Assembly (NCBI GenBank): GCA_037102815.1
Contig: BTPP01000008.1
Span: 372,001-436,000 of the forward strand
Length of the DNA: 64,000 nt
Source of the DNA: Neurospora intermedia
Lineage: Eukaryota > Ascomycota > Sordariomycetes > Sordariales > Sordariaceae
Reading direction: 5' to 3'
The number at the start of each line of letters is the position of its first letter. Position 1 is the first letter of the stretch. The position numbers and the translations under genes were made by a program. Below the pieces are notes generated by a model. It had not been told where the DNA came from. It ran no database searches and worked only from the letters and a program-made list of their open reading frames with translations. This document shows, piece after piece, positions 25,430 to 35,532 of the stretch.

Positions 25430-26350
25430 TTTATTATATATTTATAATTATTAAATATTTAAAAACAATTTCGTTTATTAATAAGTATTTAATAATATAT
25501 TTATATATTATGAATATACTATTTAAAACCTTATTGTTATTTAATTATATAATTATATTAATTAATTATTAATTATTAATTAGGAATAATTGGTAATTAA
25601 TTATTAATTAATTAATAGTACTTATCAAATTAAAAGTCTTATCGTTTTAAATTCTTTTATAGATAATTTATTTAAAAATATTTCTAATTCATTAATAAAT
25701 ATTTAATGATATATTCATATATTATAAAGATACTATTAAACCCTTAATATTATTTAATTATAAAATTATATTAAATAATTATTAATTATTTTCGAGAAAT
25801 TAATTCCTAATTAATTAATAATACTTATTAAATTAAAAGTCTTATTATTTTATATTCTTTTCTACTCAATACTTCTCTCTTCAATTATTTTAAAGAAAAT
25901 TATTTAAAAATATTTCCAAATTATTACTAAATATTTAATAATATATTTATATATTATAAAACTACTATCAAAACCTCAATATTATTTAGCTATATAATTA
26001 TAATAAATAATTACTAATTATTTTCGAGGAATTTATTCTTAATTAATTAATAATACTTATCAAATTGAAAGTTATATTATTTTATATTCTTTTCTATTTA
26101 ATACTTCTCTCTTTAGTCCTTCTAAGGAAAATATTTAAAAATATTTCTAATTTATTAATAAATATTTAATAATATATTTATATATTATAAAGATACTATT
26201 AAGCCCTCAATATTATTTAACTATATAATTATATTAAATAATTACTAATTATTTTCGAAAAATTAATTTTTAATTAATTAAGAATACTTATTAAATTAAA
26301 AGTCTTATTATTTTATCTTCTTTTCTACTTAATACTTCTCTTTTCAATTC
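25430..26350. repeat. Tandem array, about 220-240-bp unit
   Basis: ATTATTTTCGA followed by GAATT- or AAATT-like sequence occurs near 25,789, 26,031 and 26,252, with a more diverged copy before. Each unit contains AATATTTAATAATATATTTATATATTA-like sequence and TTAAAAGTCTTATTATTTTA-like sequence in the same order. About four units; no coding signal. Confidence 0.7.
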
Positions 26351-26439
26351 TCTTTTACTCAAACTTTTTTTTTTAAATCTATAATAGAGACCTTGCAAGC
26401 AAGACCCTTTTTAAACTAGTATAAAAATATAGGTAATTT

Positions 26440-26960
26440 GAAGGCCAATAAAAAGAGAAAGTATTATCTAACTAATACCTAACCAAAATCTATTCCTAAT
26501 TAATCGTAGATTAATTTACTATTAGTATATTCCTTATTATAAAGGCTGAAATATAATTATTAATACTACCTTCAAATATTAATAGTAATTAATAGTACCT
26601 TTTATACTAAAGGGTATATAAAAGACTAATCGTAATAAAACAATTATCTAACTTTTACCTAACCGAAATTAATCCTTAATAAATTATATATTAATTTACT
26701 ATCGGTATACCGCCTATTACTAAAATTGAGCCGTAATTATTTATATATACTAACTATTTACAAATACTAATAATAATCAACAATACGTTTTATACTAAAA
26801 TATACTTAAGAAACTAATTATAATAATAATAATTATCTAACTTATATCGAATATAAATTAATCCTAAATTAATTATATATCAATCTACTATCTATAGGAG
26901 TAAAGTAAAATATAATTCTTAATAGTAATTTATTAATTAAAAATAACGGTAATTAATAAT
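26440..26960. repeat. Tandem array, about 180-190-bp unit, three copies
   Basis: TTATCTAACT recurs at 26,464 (as TTATCTAACTAATACC), 26,644 and 26,833. Each time it is followed by AATTAATC/TAATTTACTAT and then a TTTTATACTAAA block. Periods are 180 and 189 bp, with transition differences. Confidence 0.65.
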
Positions 26961-27129
26961 AAGTTTTTTTTTTTTGCAAAGTGATTTTAAACTTAGGAAA
27001 TTTAATAAAATAAAATATTTAAATACTTAATCAATTCCAAATTAATTTTATTTATATTTCTAATTTATTAAAATTTATTATTTTTCTTATTTATTACATT
27101 ATCGTCTATCTTTATACTTATATTCTATT

Positions 27130-27700
27130 TACCTTTCTTTTATTTATTATACTTCCTTTTACTACGTACTAGAATTCTAATAATTATTAATTCTATTATA
27201 ATAGTAATAATAACTATAAATTAGTAGGTTTTCCTCTATTTAAAGAGGATAAAGTAAGTACTAATTTATATTAATTTAGGATCGAACTTAAATTAATTAC
27301 TAATAAATCCTATAATCGGGGAATTTAATTATATATTATAGTAAAGTATATTATCGAATTCTAATTAATAACGGCACTTTCTATTTATAGACGGTAATTA
27401 ATTTTAAATTTATTTTTGATTTATTAAGAATATATTACTAATTTATTTAAGTTCGATTCTCCAACCGCCCTAATCTTTTAATTTATTATAAATAATATTA
27501 GAATTATAAAGGAGAATACTATAATAAAATAATTAATTATAAAAATCTAAGAATATAGTAAATATATTCTAGCCGTCCGAATATTAACTAGATGTTTAAG
27601 AATAATAATTCGTATTTAATCCCTAATCTAATTTAAATTAATTTGGAATTAATTAAATATATATTTAGTATTTTATACTAATTTAATTAAATATTATAAG
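27130..27700 (+). pseudogene. RIP-damaged coding blocks preceding the repeat-rich fossil gene
   Basis: Near 27,220-27,250 a block reads NYKLVGFPLFKEDK. After AATTAATTT spacers, a block near 27,460-27,620 reads RFSNRPNLLIYYK and continues for about 50 codons with stops only at Gln-like positions. It lies directly upstream of two arrays whose periods are multiples of three, so all may be parts of one ancestral gene. Family unknown. Confidence 0.35.
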
Positions 27701-27839
27701 GCCTTTTTTAATAGAAAAACGACACTTTCTACTTCGAAAAATAAATAGAAGTAAAAGGAGAAGAATAAAAGAGAAATTAAAGAAGAAAAGAAGAGGAGTA
27801 AATATAATTTACCCCTAAGTATTAAAAAATTAATTAAAA

Positions 27840-29290
27840 ACTAATTTTAAATTAATATCGGAATAGTATTAAATAATTCGTATTTAAATAAAAAGCGTTC
27901 TCCTTCTCTTATACCTAAAAACTAGAAAAAGTTTCCTCCCGCTAATAAATTACGAATTAATTAAAAATTAATTTTATATTAATTCTAAACTAATTTTATT
28001 TTAATACCTAAATATTTTTAGAAATAAATTAAAAATCTTCCTTCTCCTATTCTCTAAAAGAGAAAGAAGTTTCCTTCTCTTATTCCTTAAAAGAAAAAGA
28101 AGCTTTCTTCTTTTATTCCCTAAAAGGGAAAGAAACTTCCTTCTTCCGTTCCCTAAAAGAGAAAGAAGATTTTTTGCGCTAATAAATTATAAATTAATTA
28201 AAAATTAATTTCTTATTAATTATTAATTAATCGGAATAATATTAAATAATTCGTACTTAAACAATAAAAAACATTCCCTTTCTCCCATACCTAAGAATAC
28301 AAAAAAACTTCCTCCTACTAATAAATTACAAATTAATTAGAAATTAATTTTATATTAATTCGAAACTAATTTTATTCTAGTATTTAAACGTTTTTAAAAA
28401 TAAATTGAAGATCTTCTTTCTCCTATTCCCTAAAAGAGAAAGAAACTTCCTTCTCCTATTCCTTAAAAAAGAAGGAAATTTCCTTCTCCCGTTCCCTAAA
28501 AGAGAAAGAAGGTCTCTCCTATTAGTTAATTATAAATTAATTAAGAATTAATTTTTTACTAATTATAAATTAATCGGAATAGTATTAAATAATTTATATT
28601 TAAATAATAAAGAATATTCCCCTTCTCCTATATTTAAAAACCGGAAAAAGCTTCCTTTTCCCGTTCTTTAAAAGAGAAAGAGGCTTCCTTCTCCCGTTCC
28701 TTAAAAGAGAAAGAAGGTCTCTCCCGCTAATTAGTTACAAATTAATTAAGAATTAATTTTTTACTAATTATAAATTAATCGGAATAATATTAGATAATTC
28801 GTATTTAAATAATAAAGAGTATTCCCCTTCTTCCGTACTTAAAAACCGGAAAAGGCTTCCTTCTCCCGTTCCCTAAAAAAGAAAGAGGCTTCCTTCTCCC
28901 GTTCCCCAAAAGAGAAAGAAGGTTTCTTCCATTAGTTAGTTATAAATTAATAAAAAATTAATTTTATATTAATTATAAATTAATTAAAATAGTATTAGAT
29001 AATTTGTACTTAAACGATAAAGAATATTCCCCTTCTCCTATACTTAAGAATTGGAAAAAGCTTCCTTCTCCTATTCCCGAAAATAGAAAGAAGCTTTTCT
29101 CCGCCGGTTAATTATAAATTAATTATAAATTACTTTTTTATTAATTTTATATTAATTTTATTTTAATATTTAAATATTATATTTACCAAAATTTACCTCT
29201 ATATTCTTAGAAACTAATTAAAAATTAACCTTAATTTACTATTGGACTAATATTAGATAATTCGTAATTAAACGTTAAAGAATATTCCTC
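27840..29290 (+). repeat. Array of about 205-bp modules with nested 33-bp repeats
   Basis: The landmark ATCGGAATA(A/G)TATTA recurs near 27,857, 28,230, 28,573, 28,778, then 28,983 and 29,241 in altered form. Spacing is 205 bp where modules are simple and longer where the inner repeat has extra copies. The inner unit is 33 bp (GCTTCCTTCTCCCGTTCCCT then AAAAGAGAAAGAA). In one frame it encodes an 11-residue repeat ASFSRSLKEKE without stops. Each module also carries an AATTAATTT spacer, so it looks like an exon plus intron copied in tandem. Confidence 0.65.
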
Positions 29291-29575
29291 TTTTCCTATT
29301 TATAAAAATAAAGGAAAGATTATAAATTAGTATCGAATTAATTAAAAATTAAATTTATATTTATTAAAGACTAATCTTTTTAAATAGTATTTAAATACCT
29401 TTTAAATAAAGGTCTATACCTAAAATATAAAAAGATAATTGAAAATACTTATAATAAATAACTACAACTTAAATCTTATACTCCTAAATCTCCTATTAAG
29501 TAAAAAATTATATTAATTTCAAACTATTTATTAATAAATTTTAATATAAATAATAATATTTCTCTCTCTAGCGAA

Positions 29576-30785
29576 ATTTACTATAACTAATTATAGACCG
29601 ATATTAATATTCCCTCTTCTCAATTTCCTACTATTTAAGAAGAGACTACTCCGGAAGAAGCTATATTAATTTACAATTAATTATAGACCGATATTAACGT
29701 TCCCTTTTTTCAATTTCCTACCGCCTAGGAAGAAATTACTCCGGAAGAGGCTATATTAATTTATAACTAATTATAGACCGATACTAATATTCCTTCTTCT
29801 TAATTTCCTACTGCCTAGGAAGAGGCTACTCCGGAAGAGGCTATATTAATCTATAACTAATCCTAGACTAATACTAACGTTTCTTCTTCTAAACTTTTAA
29901 TTATTTTAAAAGAAACTACTCCGGAAAAAGTTATATTAATTTATAACTAATCCTAAATTAATACTAACGTTTCTTCTTCTAAACTTTCAATTATTCTAAA
30001 AGAAGCTATTCTAAAAAAAGCTATATTAATCTACAACTAATCCTAAATTAATACTAATATTTCTTCTTCTAAACTTTCGATTATTCTAAAAGAAATTATT
30101 CTAGAAGAAGCTATATTAATCTACGACCAATCCTAGACTAATACTAATATTTTTTCTTCTCAATTTCCTACCGCCTAAGAAGAGGCTACTCTAGAAGAAA
30201 CTATTCTAGAAGAGGCTACTTAAAAAGAAGCTATTCCGGAAGAAACTATATTAATTTACAATTAATCCCAAACTAATATTAACGTTCCCTCTTTTTAATT
30301 TCCTACCGCCTAAAAAGAGGCGGCTCCAAAAGAGGCTACTCCGGAAGAGGCTATTCCAAAAGAAGCTACTTAGAAAGAAACTACTCTAAAAAAAACTATA
30401 TTAATCTACAACCAATTACAGACTAATATTAATATTCCCTCTTCTTAATTTCCTACCGCCTAGGAAGAGGCTATTCTAAAAAAAGCTATTCCGGAAAAGG
30501 CTATTTAAAAAGAGGCTACTCCGGAAGAGGCTATATTAATCTACAACTAATTATAGACTAATATTAACGTTCCCTCTTCTTAATTTCCTACTACTTAGGA
30601 AGAGGCTATTCTAGAAGAAGCTATTCCGGAAGAAGCTATTTAGGAAGAAGCTATTTAAAAAGAGGCTATTCCGGAAGAAGTTATATTAATCTATAACTAA
30701 TTATAAATTAATATTAATATTCCTTCTTCTTAACTTCCTATTACTTAAGAAGAAACTATTTAAGAAGAGGCTATATCGATCTATC
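29576..30785 (+). repeat. Nested 90-bp / 15-bp tandem repeat, probably former protein repeat
   Basis: The landmark (G/A)AC(C/T)(G/A)AT recurs at 29596, 29686, 29776, 29866, 29956, 30046, 30136, then 30271, 30421, 30556 and 30706. Spacing is exactly 90 bp for the first seven units, then 135, 150, 135 and 150 bp. The longer units are expanded by extra 15-bp subunits (GAAGAGGCTACTCCG-like), so every period is a multiple of 15. This frame conservation suggests a protein with a 30-residue repeat holding a variable Glu-rich five-residue subrepeat (EEATP). The in-frame TAA/TAG codons fit RIP of CAA/CAG. All three plus frames contain only TAA/TAG stops, so the frame choice is not proven. Confidence 0.75.
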
Positions 30786-31230
30786 CTATCTATAAATTAA
30801 CTTGTAAAAGAATATTGAAAGTAAAAGAATAGTAGAAGGCTTTTTTTTATAAAGTATAGATTTAAATTTAGTTTGGAATTTATATAGTTTATTAAGAATT
30901 ATATTACAAATCAATTTTAGAATAATCAAAAATTCATCTTAAATTTATTAAAAATATAATTTAAAGTTTTTTTGATATTTACTAATTTTTAGCAATTTAT
31001 ATTTGTAAAGAAAGTTGTCAATATATAAAGTAGAAGAAATATATTTTAATTATTTTTTACAATATTTATATATTATATTATAATTGAAATATAACGAAAG
31101 GAAATCTTATATTTATTTAAAGACCTTAAAAAATATATAATATATTAAAAATATATTATATATTAATTTAATATTACTTTATTATTTTACTTTTTTATAA
31201 TTATTATTATTATTGGTCTTATATACGCTA
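30786..31230. other. AT-rich DNA, nothing recognised
   Basis: Low-complexity A/T sequence after the 90-bp array, ending in TTATTATTATTATTGG just before the change to normal GC. Confidence 0.5.
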
Positions 31231-32022
31231 ACTAGCTATACTAGTCTACCCAGGGGGTATGCGGTGCTGCTTCGTTCGTAGTCTAAGGGAAAAACCGTGT
31301 TGTTGAAATCCGGATGAAAACCCTCAGCTTCTCCATATCCAACCCTAACCCTAACCCGAACCCTTCGTCCCACCTCACCGTAGGGGGCCCGGGGAGCCTT
31401 GGTTGCTTCTTTCGTCTCTTCTCTCGGTACGTTATCTCTTCTAGTCCCGGTGGACTTCGTAGCTTCTAATTGGTCCTCAAGGCCCCACTTCCCTACCCAA
31501 CGCTTCGGTAGCGTTCTTCTCCGGAAGCGGGTATTCTTCTTTCATCCTATCTTCAGGGTAGGAGTAGGGAAGTGGGGTCTTACTTTCTTTAATCGGAATC
31601 TTCGTCTTATTTTTAATTGGCCGGGATTTAGTGAGATGACGTTAATTGGTCCAATGTCGTAGGACCGGACGGGTTCCATCCGAGCGGAACCGTGGCTCTG
31701 GAATGGATTTCGGAAGTAGGGTTCCAATTCCTAAACCCTATTGGCGGAGCGGAGCGGGGCGGAGGCGGCCGGTACTTCTTCGAATTAGAATAAGATTTTT
31801 AACACGTGCCTAGTCACGTGCACCCAGGGTTCTGGACCAGGGTGGGCCCCCACATTTGATTTCACTGTAATGCTTAGTAGAGCGACAGCGGGGAAAATCT
31901 TTCATCCGATAGGCCGAAAAACCGGATAAAAGAGGGGGGGGGAGCGGGATTCGAACCCACGACCTTTCGAATAAAACCGAAAGGGGGCCAAGCTCAGATC
32001 TTCCCAACTGAGCTATCCCCCC
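31231..32022. other. Normal-GC island embedded in the AT-rich block
   Basis: GC content jumps sharply near 31,235 and falls again right after 32,022, where the tRNA-like sequence ends. The island shows no RIP signature. It contains a telomere-like run CCCTAACCCTAACCC (31343-31357). It also has an inverted repeat of 14 bases (CCCCACTTCCCTAC near 31,483 and its complement near 31,566-31,579) and a GGCGGAGCGGAGCGGGGCGG tract near 31,744. Two short open frames in it have no recognised family. It may be a single-copy insertion such as organelle or other foreign DNA that entered after RIP; its origin is unknown. Confidence 0.7.
31937..32022 (-). tRNA. tRNA-like sequence, atypical or pseudo-tRNA
   Basis: On the minus strand the ends pair as GGGGGGA with TCCCCCC. 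A D-arm-like GCTCAGTTGGG follows TA, and a T arm GTGGG-TTCGAAT-CCCGC is perfect. Between them the D loop is enlarged and the anticodon arm is not canonical: a long hairpin (CTTTCG..CGAAAG) replaces a 5-bp stem with 7-base loop. No anticodon can be assigned. It could be a tRNA with an unusual intron, an organellar tRNA or a pseudogene. Confidence 0.45.
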
Positions 32023-33124
32023 TATAATTATTATTAATAGTATATTTTATATAAACTATAAATTATTTAAAGCTTTAAAACTATATAAAATAATATTTTT
32101 TAGGAAGGTTTTTAAAATTTATTTATAATAAAATATAAGTAAGGAGTAAAGTTATATATTAGTAATAAAGTATTATATATAAAATTGAATTTAAATTTTC
32201 TTATTTTTAATACTTATATTCGCTTACTATTTACAAATATATTTATAATATATTTATAATATATTTGAAATTATATTAAATTAGCTATAACTAAAAAATA
32301 TTATAAAATTTTCATTTTATCTCTTCTTAATATATTAAAAATTAATTTTCATTAAAAGTATACTAATTAAATTACTTAATTTTTTTCTATATAAATATAA
32401 GTAATATAATAGTTAATTAGACTATAAAATAAATAAAATACTCTTTTTAGGTTTAATTAACTAACTTTCCTTATAAATAAAGATAATATAACAATTAAGT
32501 AAAGTAGGGTATAAATTAAATACTTTCTTTAAATTATATATATTTATATAAATATAAACTAATAATTAAATTATATATTAAATAGTAAATCTAGATATAT
32601 AAAGTATTTTAAGCGTTATATAATATTTAGAACTAATATAACGTAATTTAAATAAAAAGTAAGTGAAAATAAAAAAGAAAAGTCTTTCTATAAAAACTTT
32701 TAAATAATTTCCAATTATTCTTTATATAATCTAATTTATATATTATAATAAGTTCTTTTATAATATTCTAGATAGTTTTAATAGGAAAAAAGTAGATAAG
32801 AAAGTAATATAATTAATTAATAGATATTTATAGCTATAAAATAATAAAAGTCTAAATTTCTTATTTTTCTAGGAAAAAAAAAGAAACTACAACGTAAATC
32901 GAACCCATAACCTCAATACCAACAGCTGGTATATTAACTACTATACTATACTTATTAGAAAATATTATTATTTATTTTACTTATATACCCTCCTTATACT
33001 ACTAACCTTTCTAAACTCTCTTTACCTCTTATTTCTTCAAAATCTTATTCTTATCTTTTACTACTACCCTTATCTTACTACTTATTTCTATTTACTTAAT
33101 TAGTTTATTTACTATAGAAAAATA
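32023..33124. other. AT-rich DNA with one decayed tRNA-like patch
   Basis: Mostly low-complexity A/T sequence. Near 32,885-32,955 the minus strand resembles a decayed tRNA: TAGTATAGTAGTTAA (D arm), ATACCAGCTGTTGGTAT (anticodon-arm region) and TATGGGTTCGATT (T arm). The T stem has mismatches explained by transitions, so it is probably a RIP-damaged tRNA or tRNA-derived short repeat. Confidence 0.4.
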
Positions 33125-33490
33125 TTATATATTAATATATTAATAATATATTTTTAATATATTAAACCTTATACTAATTAGAATATAATTATAAAATATA
33201 ATAAAAGTCCAAAATCCATTATAATATATTAATAATATATTATCAATATATTCAATCTAACACTAATTAGAATATAATTATAAAATATAATAAAAGTCCA
33301 AAATCTATTATAATATATTAATAATATATTAGTAATATATTCAATATAACACTAATTAGAATATAATTATAAAATATAATAAAAGTCCAAAATCCATTAT
33401 AATATATTAATAATATATTAGTAATATATTCAATCTAACACTAATTAGAATATAACTATAAAATATAATAAAAGTTGAAAATCTATTATA
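33125..33490. repeat. 89-bp satellite, about four copies
   Basis: AAAAGTCCAAAATC(C/T)ATTAT occurs at 33,203, 33,292 and 33,381, and in altered form at 33,470, each 89 bp apart. Between them CTAATTAGAATATAATTATA and a run of AATATATTA repeats recur nearly identically. The copies are more alike than in the other arrays of the island, so this array is young or homogenised. Confidence 0.85.
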
Positions 33491-33681
33491 TATATATTTC
33501 TAATTAATTAATAATCAATTTGTTCTGTACTATATTTTAGATACTATTTTAACCTTAGATTACTTCTATGAATATCCACCAATAAGAAAATTCAAAGAAT
33601 ATACAATACGAAAATTTATTGTTAAGGTATCCGGCTTCGGCTGAGTTTTTTCTACAGTGTGGGGCAGTACCCTTGTTGTGG

Positions 33682-33730
33682 TCTTGGCGTTCCGATTGAG
33701 GGCCGAGGTCGAGGGTATGTGTGAGGTGAG
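33682..33730 (-). repeat. Right arm of the 49-bp terminal inverted repeat
   Basis: The reverse complement matches 7428-7476 at 47 of 49 positions by eye. It is followed by CTAC, also found just before the left arm. Normal-GC unique sequence begins beyond it. Confidence 0.8.
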
Positions 33731-34275
33731 CTACCCACTCCATGACACTCGCATGTAGACACCAAAGCTCCAACTACAACTGGGTGGTGGGCCATACCGG
33801 CGGCCCACTCTCACCCATGTCCGACACTTCGAATGGTGACATGGTCATACAGAAACGACCATCGTCCCTCCTTACCGCCTTAGACCTAGCTCAGTTCTTC
33901 TTGTACCGAATTGGTAGATACCTGCCTCTCCACCGTACCACTCATCGTTCACGAAGTTTGAGCTCCTTGTGCGATGCAACCTTCGACCAAAAAGAACATG
34001 ACCGTTCCGAGGACGAGCCGTAACACCCCCCTGCTAGAAGGCCGCGCTTTCGCGCATCCTGGGCCCCTTGGTGGTCTTGGCCGATCGAGACTGACCAAGG
34101 GCCACTCCCTCATCCTTCAAGATGAAGGTATAAGATTCCTCGACAGATCCCAATGTTCGTGTTGTTAGTCTCAAAGCTGTTCAAGTCATCAAGCTTCACA
34201 GTCACTCGCTTCTTCAGTCACTCTAGCTATTTTCTTAAAGAACATCTAGAACAACCTGAACACATCTAAACAGCC
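33731..34275. other. Probable promoter and 5' leader of the amidoligase gene
   Basis: Normal-GC sequence without a recognisable gene. The last 100 bases are rich in CA and CT with AACATCTAGAACAACC-like leader sequence before the ATG at 34,276. Only short frames without conservation are present. Confidence 0.5.
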
Positions 34276-35532
34276 ATGCCTCATGCCACCACTCCCTCCG
34301 TTAGTTCAGATGGGTCGGCCAAGAGCCGTCATCGTCACCGTGACCGTGACCACCGCCGTCACAGCATGGTTTACCTCGAAGAGTCTGAGCCAAAGCAGTT
34401 CCGTTTCTGCGCAGAACTGACCCTTCAGATTCGAAGCCGTCGGGCGGATCATCGAAGCTCAGAGTCTCTTGAGGACGAGATTCTCTACTCCCTTACCAAT
34501 GGAGGCATCAAGTCTCAAATTCTTTCGGATTACCCATACGACCACCCCACACACACTCACACGCCTTCCTACAAAGTTTGGACGATCACCAGCGACCACT
34601 CTATTCAGTCCAAGCCTACCGAGTACAAACACGCCATGAAGTTTGTCTCTCCTCTCTTCCGATTCTCCTCCTTCGACACCTGGATCCAACATTTCGAGAG
34701 TTTCATGCAAGTCCTCAACCGAGACTTTGAGACCACTTCTACACACGAATGCAGCACTTCTATCCACCTCGCTCCCCTAGACCAGGACCACCCAGAGTGG
34801 ACACGCTCCGATATCCGCGCCCTTTCCAAGTCCATTCTCTACTTCGAGTCCTGCCTCGACGCTGTCATGCCTCTCTACCGCCGCACCTCTGTCTTCGCCA
34901 AGAGCAACCGGTACAACAAGCAAATGGCCAACCTGACCACAGCCGAGTGCTTCTCACACCTGGACTCCCTCAGCAAACGGAAATATATCGCGGCCCACAT
35001 GGTCCGCTGCGACCCCAATTCATCCACGGGCCGGGCCCTCGGCCAGCGGGCCGACTTTCCTCATTCCGGCTACCGATGGAACTTTCTCAACCTCGTGCAC
35101 AACAAGTCTCGAGGCACAATCGAGTTCCGCCAGCCTCCCGGCTCCACGACCCCCGGTGAAGCCATCGCCTGGATCATCCTTGCCGTATGCTTTGCCCAGG
35201 TGGCGTGCGCAAAGGGTGACTCGCTCCGGCCCAAGGAACGCCCCAACGTGGAGACACTGGGCGATTGGGTGTACAGGGAGGCAGTACGGGCCAACGTTCC
35301 TTCGGAGCACAGGAGGAGACTGAGGCAGTTGTTTGATGATGCCATGCCTATCGTCTCTGACTCCAAAAAGGCCGACTTGAGCATCGTCCCGGCGGAGCCG
35401 CCGATTACGGTCCATGACAAGCATGGCTTGATTTGGAGGGAGAAAGGCGAGAGGAATGTGGCGATGGAGAAGTTTGATGGGTTTTTCATGGACCCGGTGT
35501 TGAGCATGTGGGCAGATTCTTCGAGGCTTTAG
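34276..35532 (+). CDS. Amidoligase-family protein (putative ATP-dependent carboxylate-amine ligase)
   Basis: Single exon, 418 residues, ATG in a CAGCC-ATG context after an in-frame stop-rich leader. It matches the fungal Amidoligase_2 family (PF12224), predicted relatives of glutamine synthetase and gamma-glutamyl-cysteine ligases. The N-terminal 30 residues are Arg/His/Ser-rich and probably disordered. Landmarks in order are WTITSDHSI (the W-x-x-x-x-D-x-S block), FVSPLFRF, the STSIHLAP block that aligns with the family His-rich strand, then NFLNLVHNKSRGTIEFRQPPGS, with TIEFR at 281-285. These carry the acidic and basic residues expected for ATP and metal binding. The substrate of fungal members is unknown. 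The gene starts about 550 bp from the right end of the AT-rich island and shows no RIP damage. Confidence 0.82.
   Translation: MPHATTPSVSSDGSAKSRHRHRDRDHRRHSMVYLEESEPKQFRFCAELTLQIRSRRADHRSSESLEDEILYSLTNGGIKSQILSDYPYDHPTHTHTPSYKVWTITSDHSIQSKPTEYKHAMKFVSPLFRFSSFDTWIQHFESFMQVLNRDFETTSTHECSTSIHLAPLDQDHPEWTRSDIRALSKSILYFESCLDAVMPLYRRTSVFAKSNRYNKQMANLTTAECFSHLDSLSKRKYIAAHMVRCDPNSSTGRALGQRADFPHSGYRWNFLNLVHNKSRGTIEFRQPPGSTTPGEAIAWIILAVCFAQVACAKGDSLRPKERPNVETLGDWVYREAVRANVPSEHRRRLRQLFDDAMPIVSDSKKADLSIVPAEPPITVHDKHGLIWREKGERNVAMEKFDGFFMDPVLSMWADSSRL

Larger units (their letters stand above)
7428..33730. mobile_element. AT-rich island bounded by 49-bp inverted repeats: candidate large RIP-silenced transposable element
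   Basis: The left end (7428-7476) and right end (33682-33730) are inverted copies of one another with two mismatches. Both mismatches are transitions of the kind RIP causes. The four bases outside each end are CTAC (7424-7427 and 33731-33734), which could be a target-site duplication. Nearly all DNA between them is far richer in A and T than the flanks, while the flanks are normal. Inside are fossil reading frames, tandem arrays and a nested LTR element. I infer that one large element, or several nested ones, inserted here and were mutated by RIP. No transposase or tyrosine-recombinase gene can be recognised, so the class is unknown. An alternative is two independent copies of a short repeat in opposite orientation at the edges of an ordinary heterochromatic island. 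Confidence 0.5.

Noticed and set aside
18550-30785. An alternative genetic code with TAA/TAG read as glutamine
   Set aside because: The intact genes in the same window use TAA, TAG and TGA as ordinary stops. The pattern is confined to the RIP-mutated block, where CAA/CAG to TAA/TAG is the expected mutation.
31542-32007. Two minus-strand open frames in the GC island
   Set aside because: One overlaps the tRNA-like sequence and neither has homology I recognise; they are probably just stop-free because the DNA is GC-richer.
7428-33730. Regional centromere
   Set aside because: AT-rich RIP-mutated DNA is typical of Sordariomycete centromeres, but those are usually far longer. The inverted-repeat boundaries point to insertion, and nothing here can show CenH3 binding.
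7428-33730. Confirmed Starship element
   Set aside because: No DUF3435-type recombinase gene is visible near either end, so only a general large-element hypothesis is justified.
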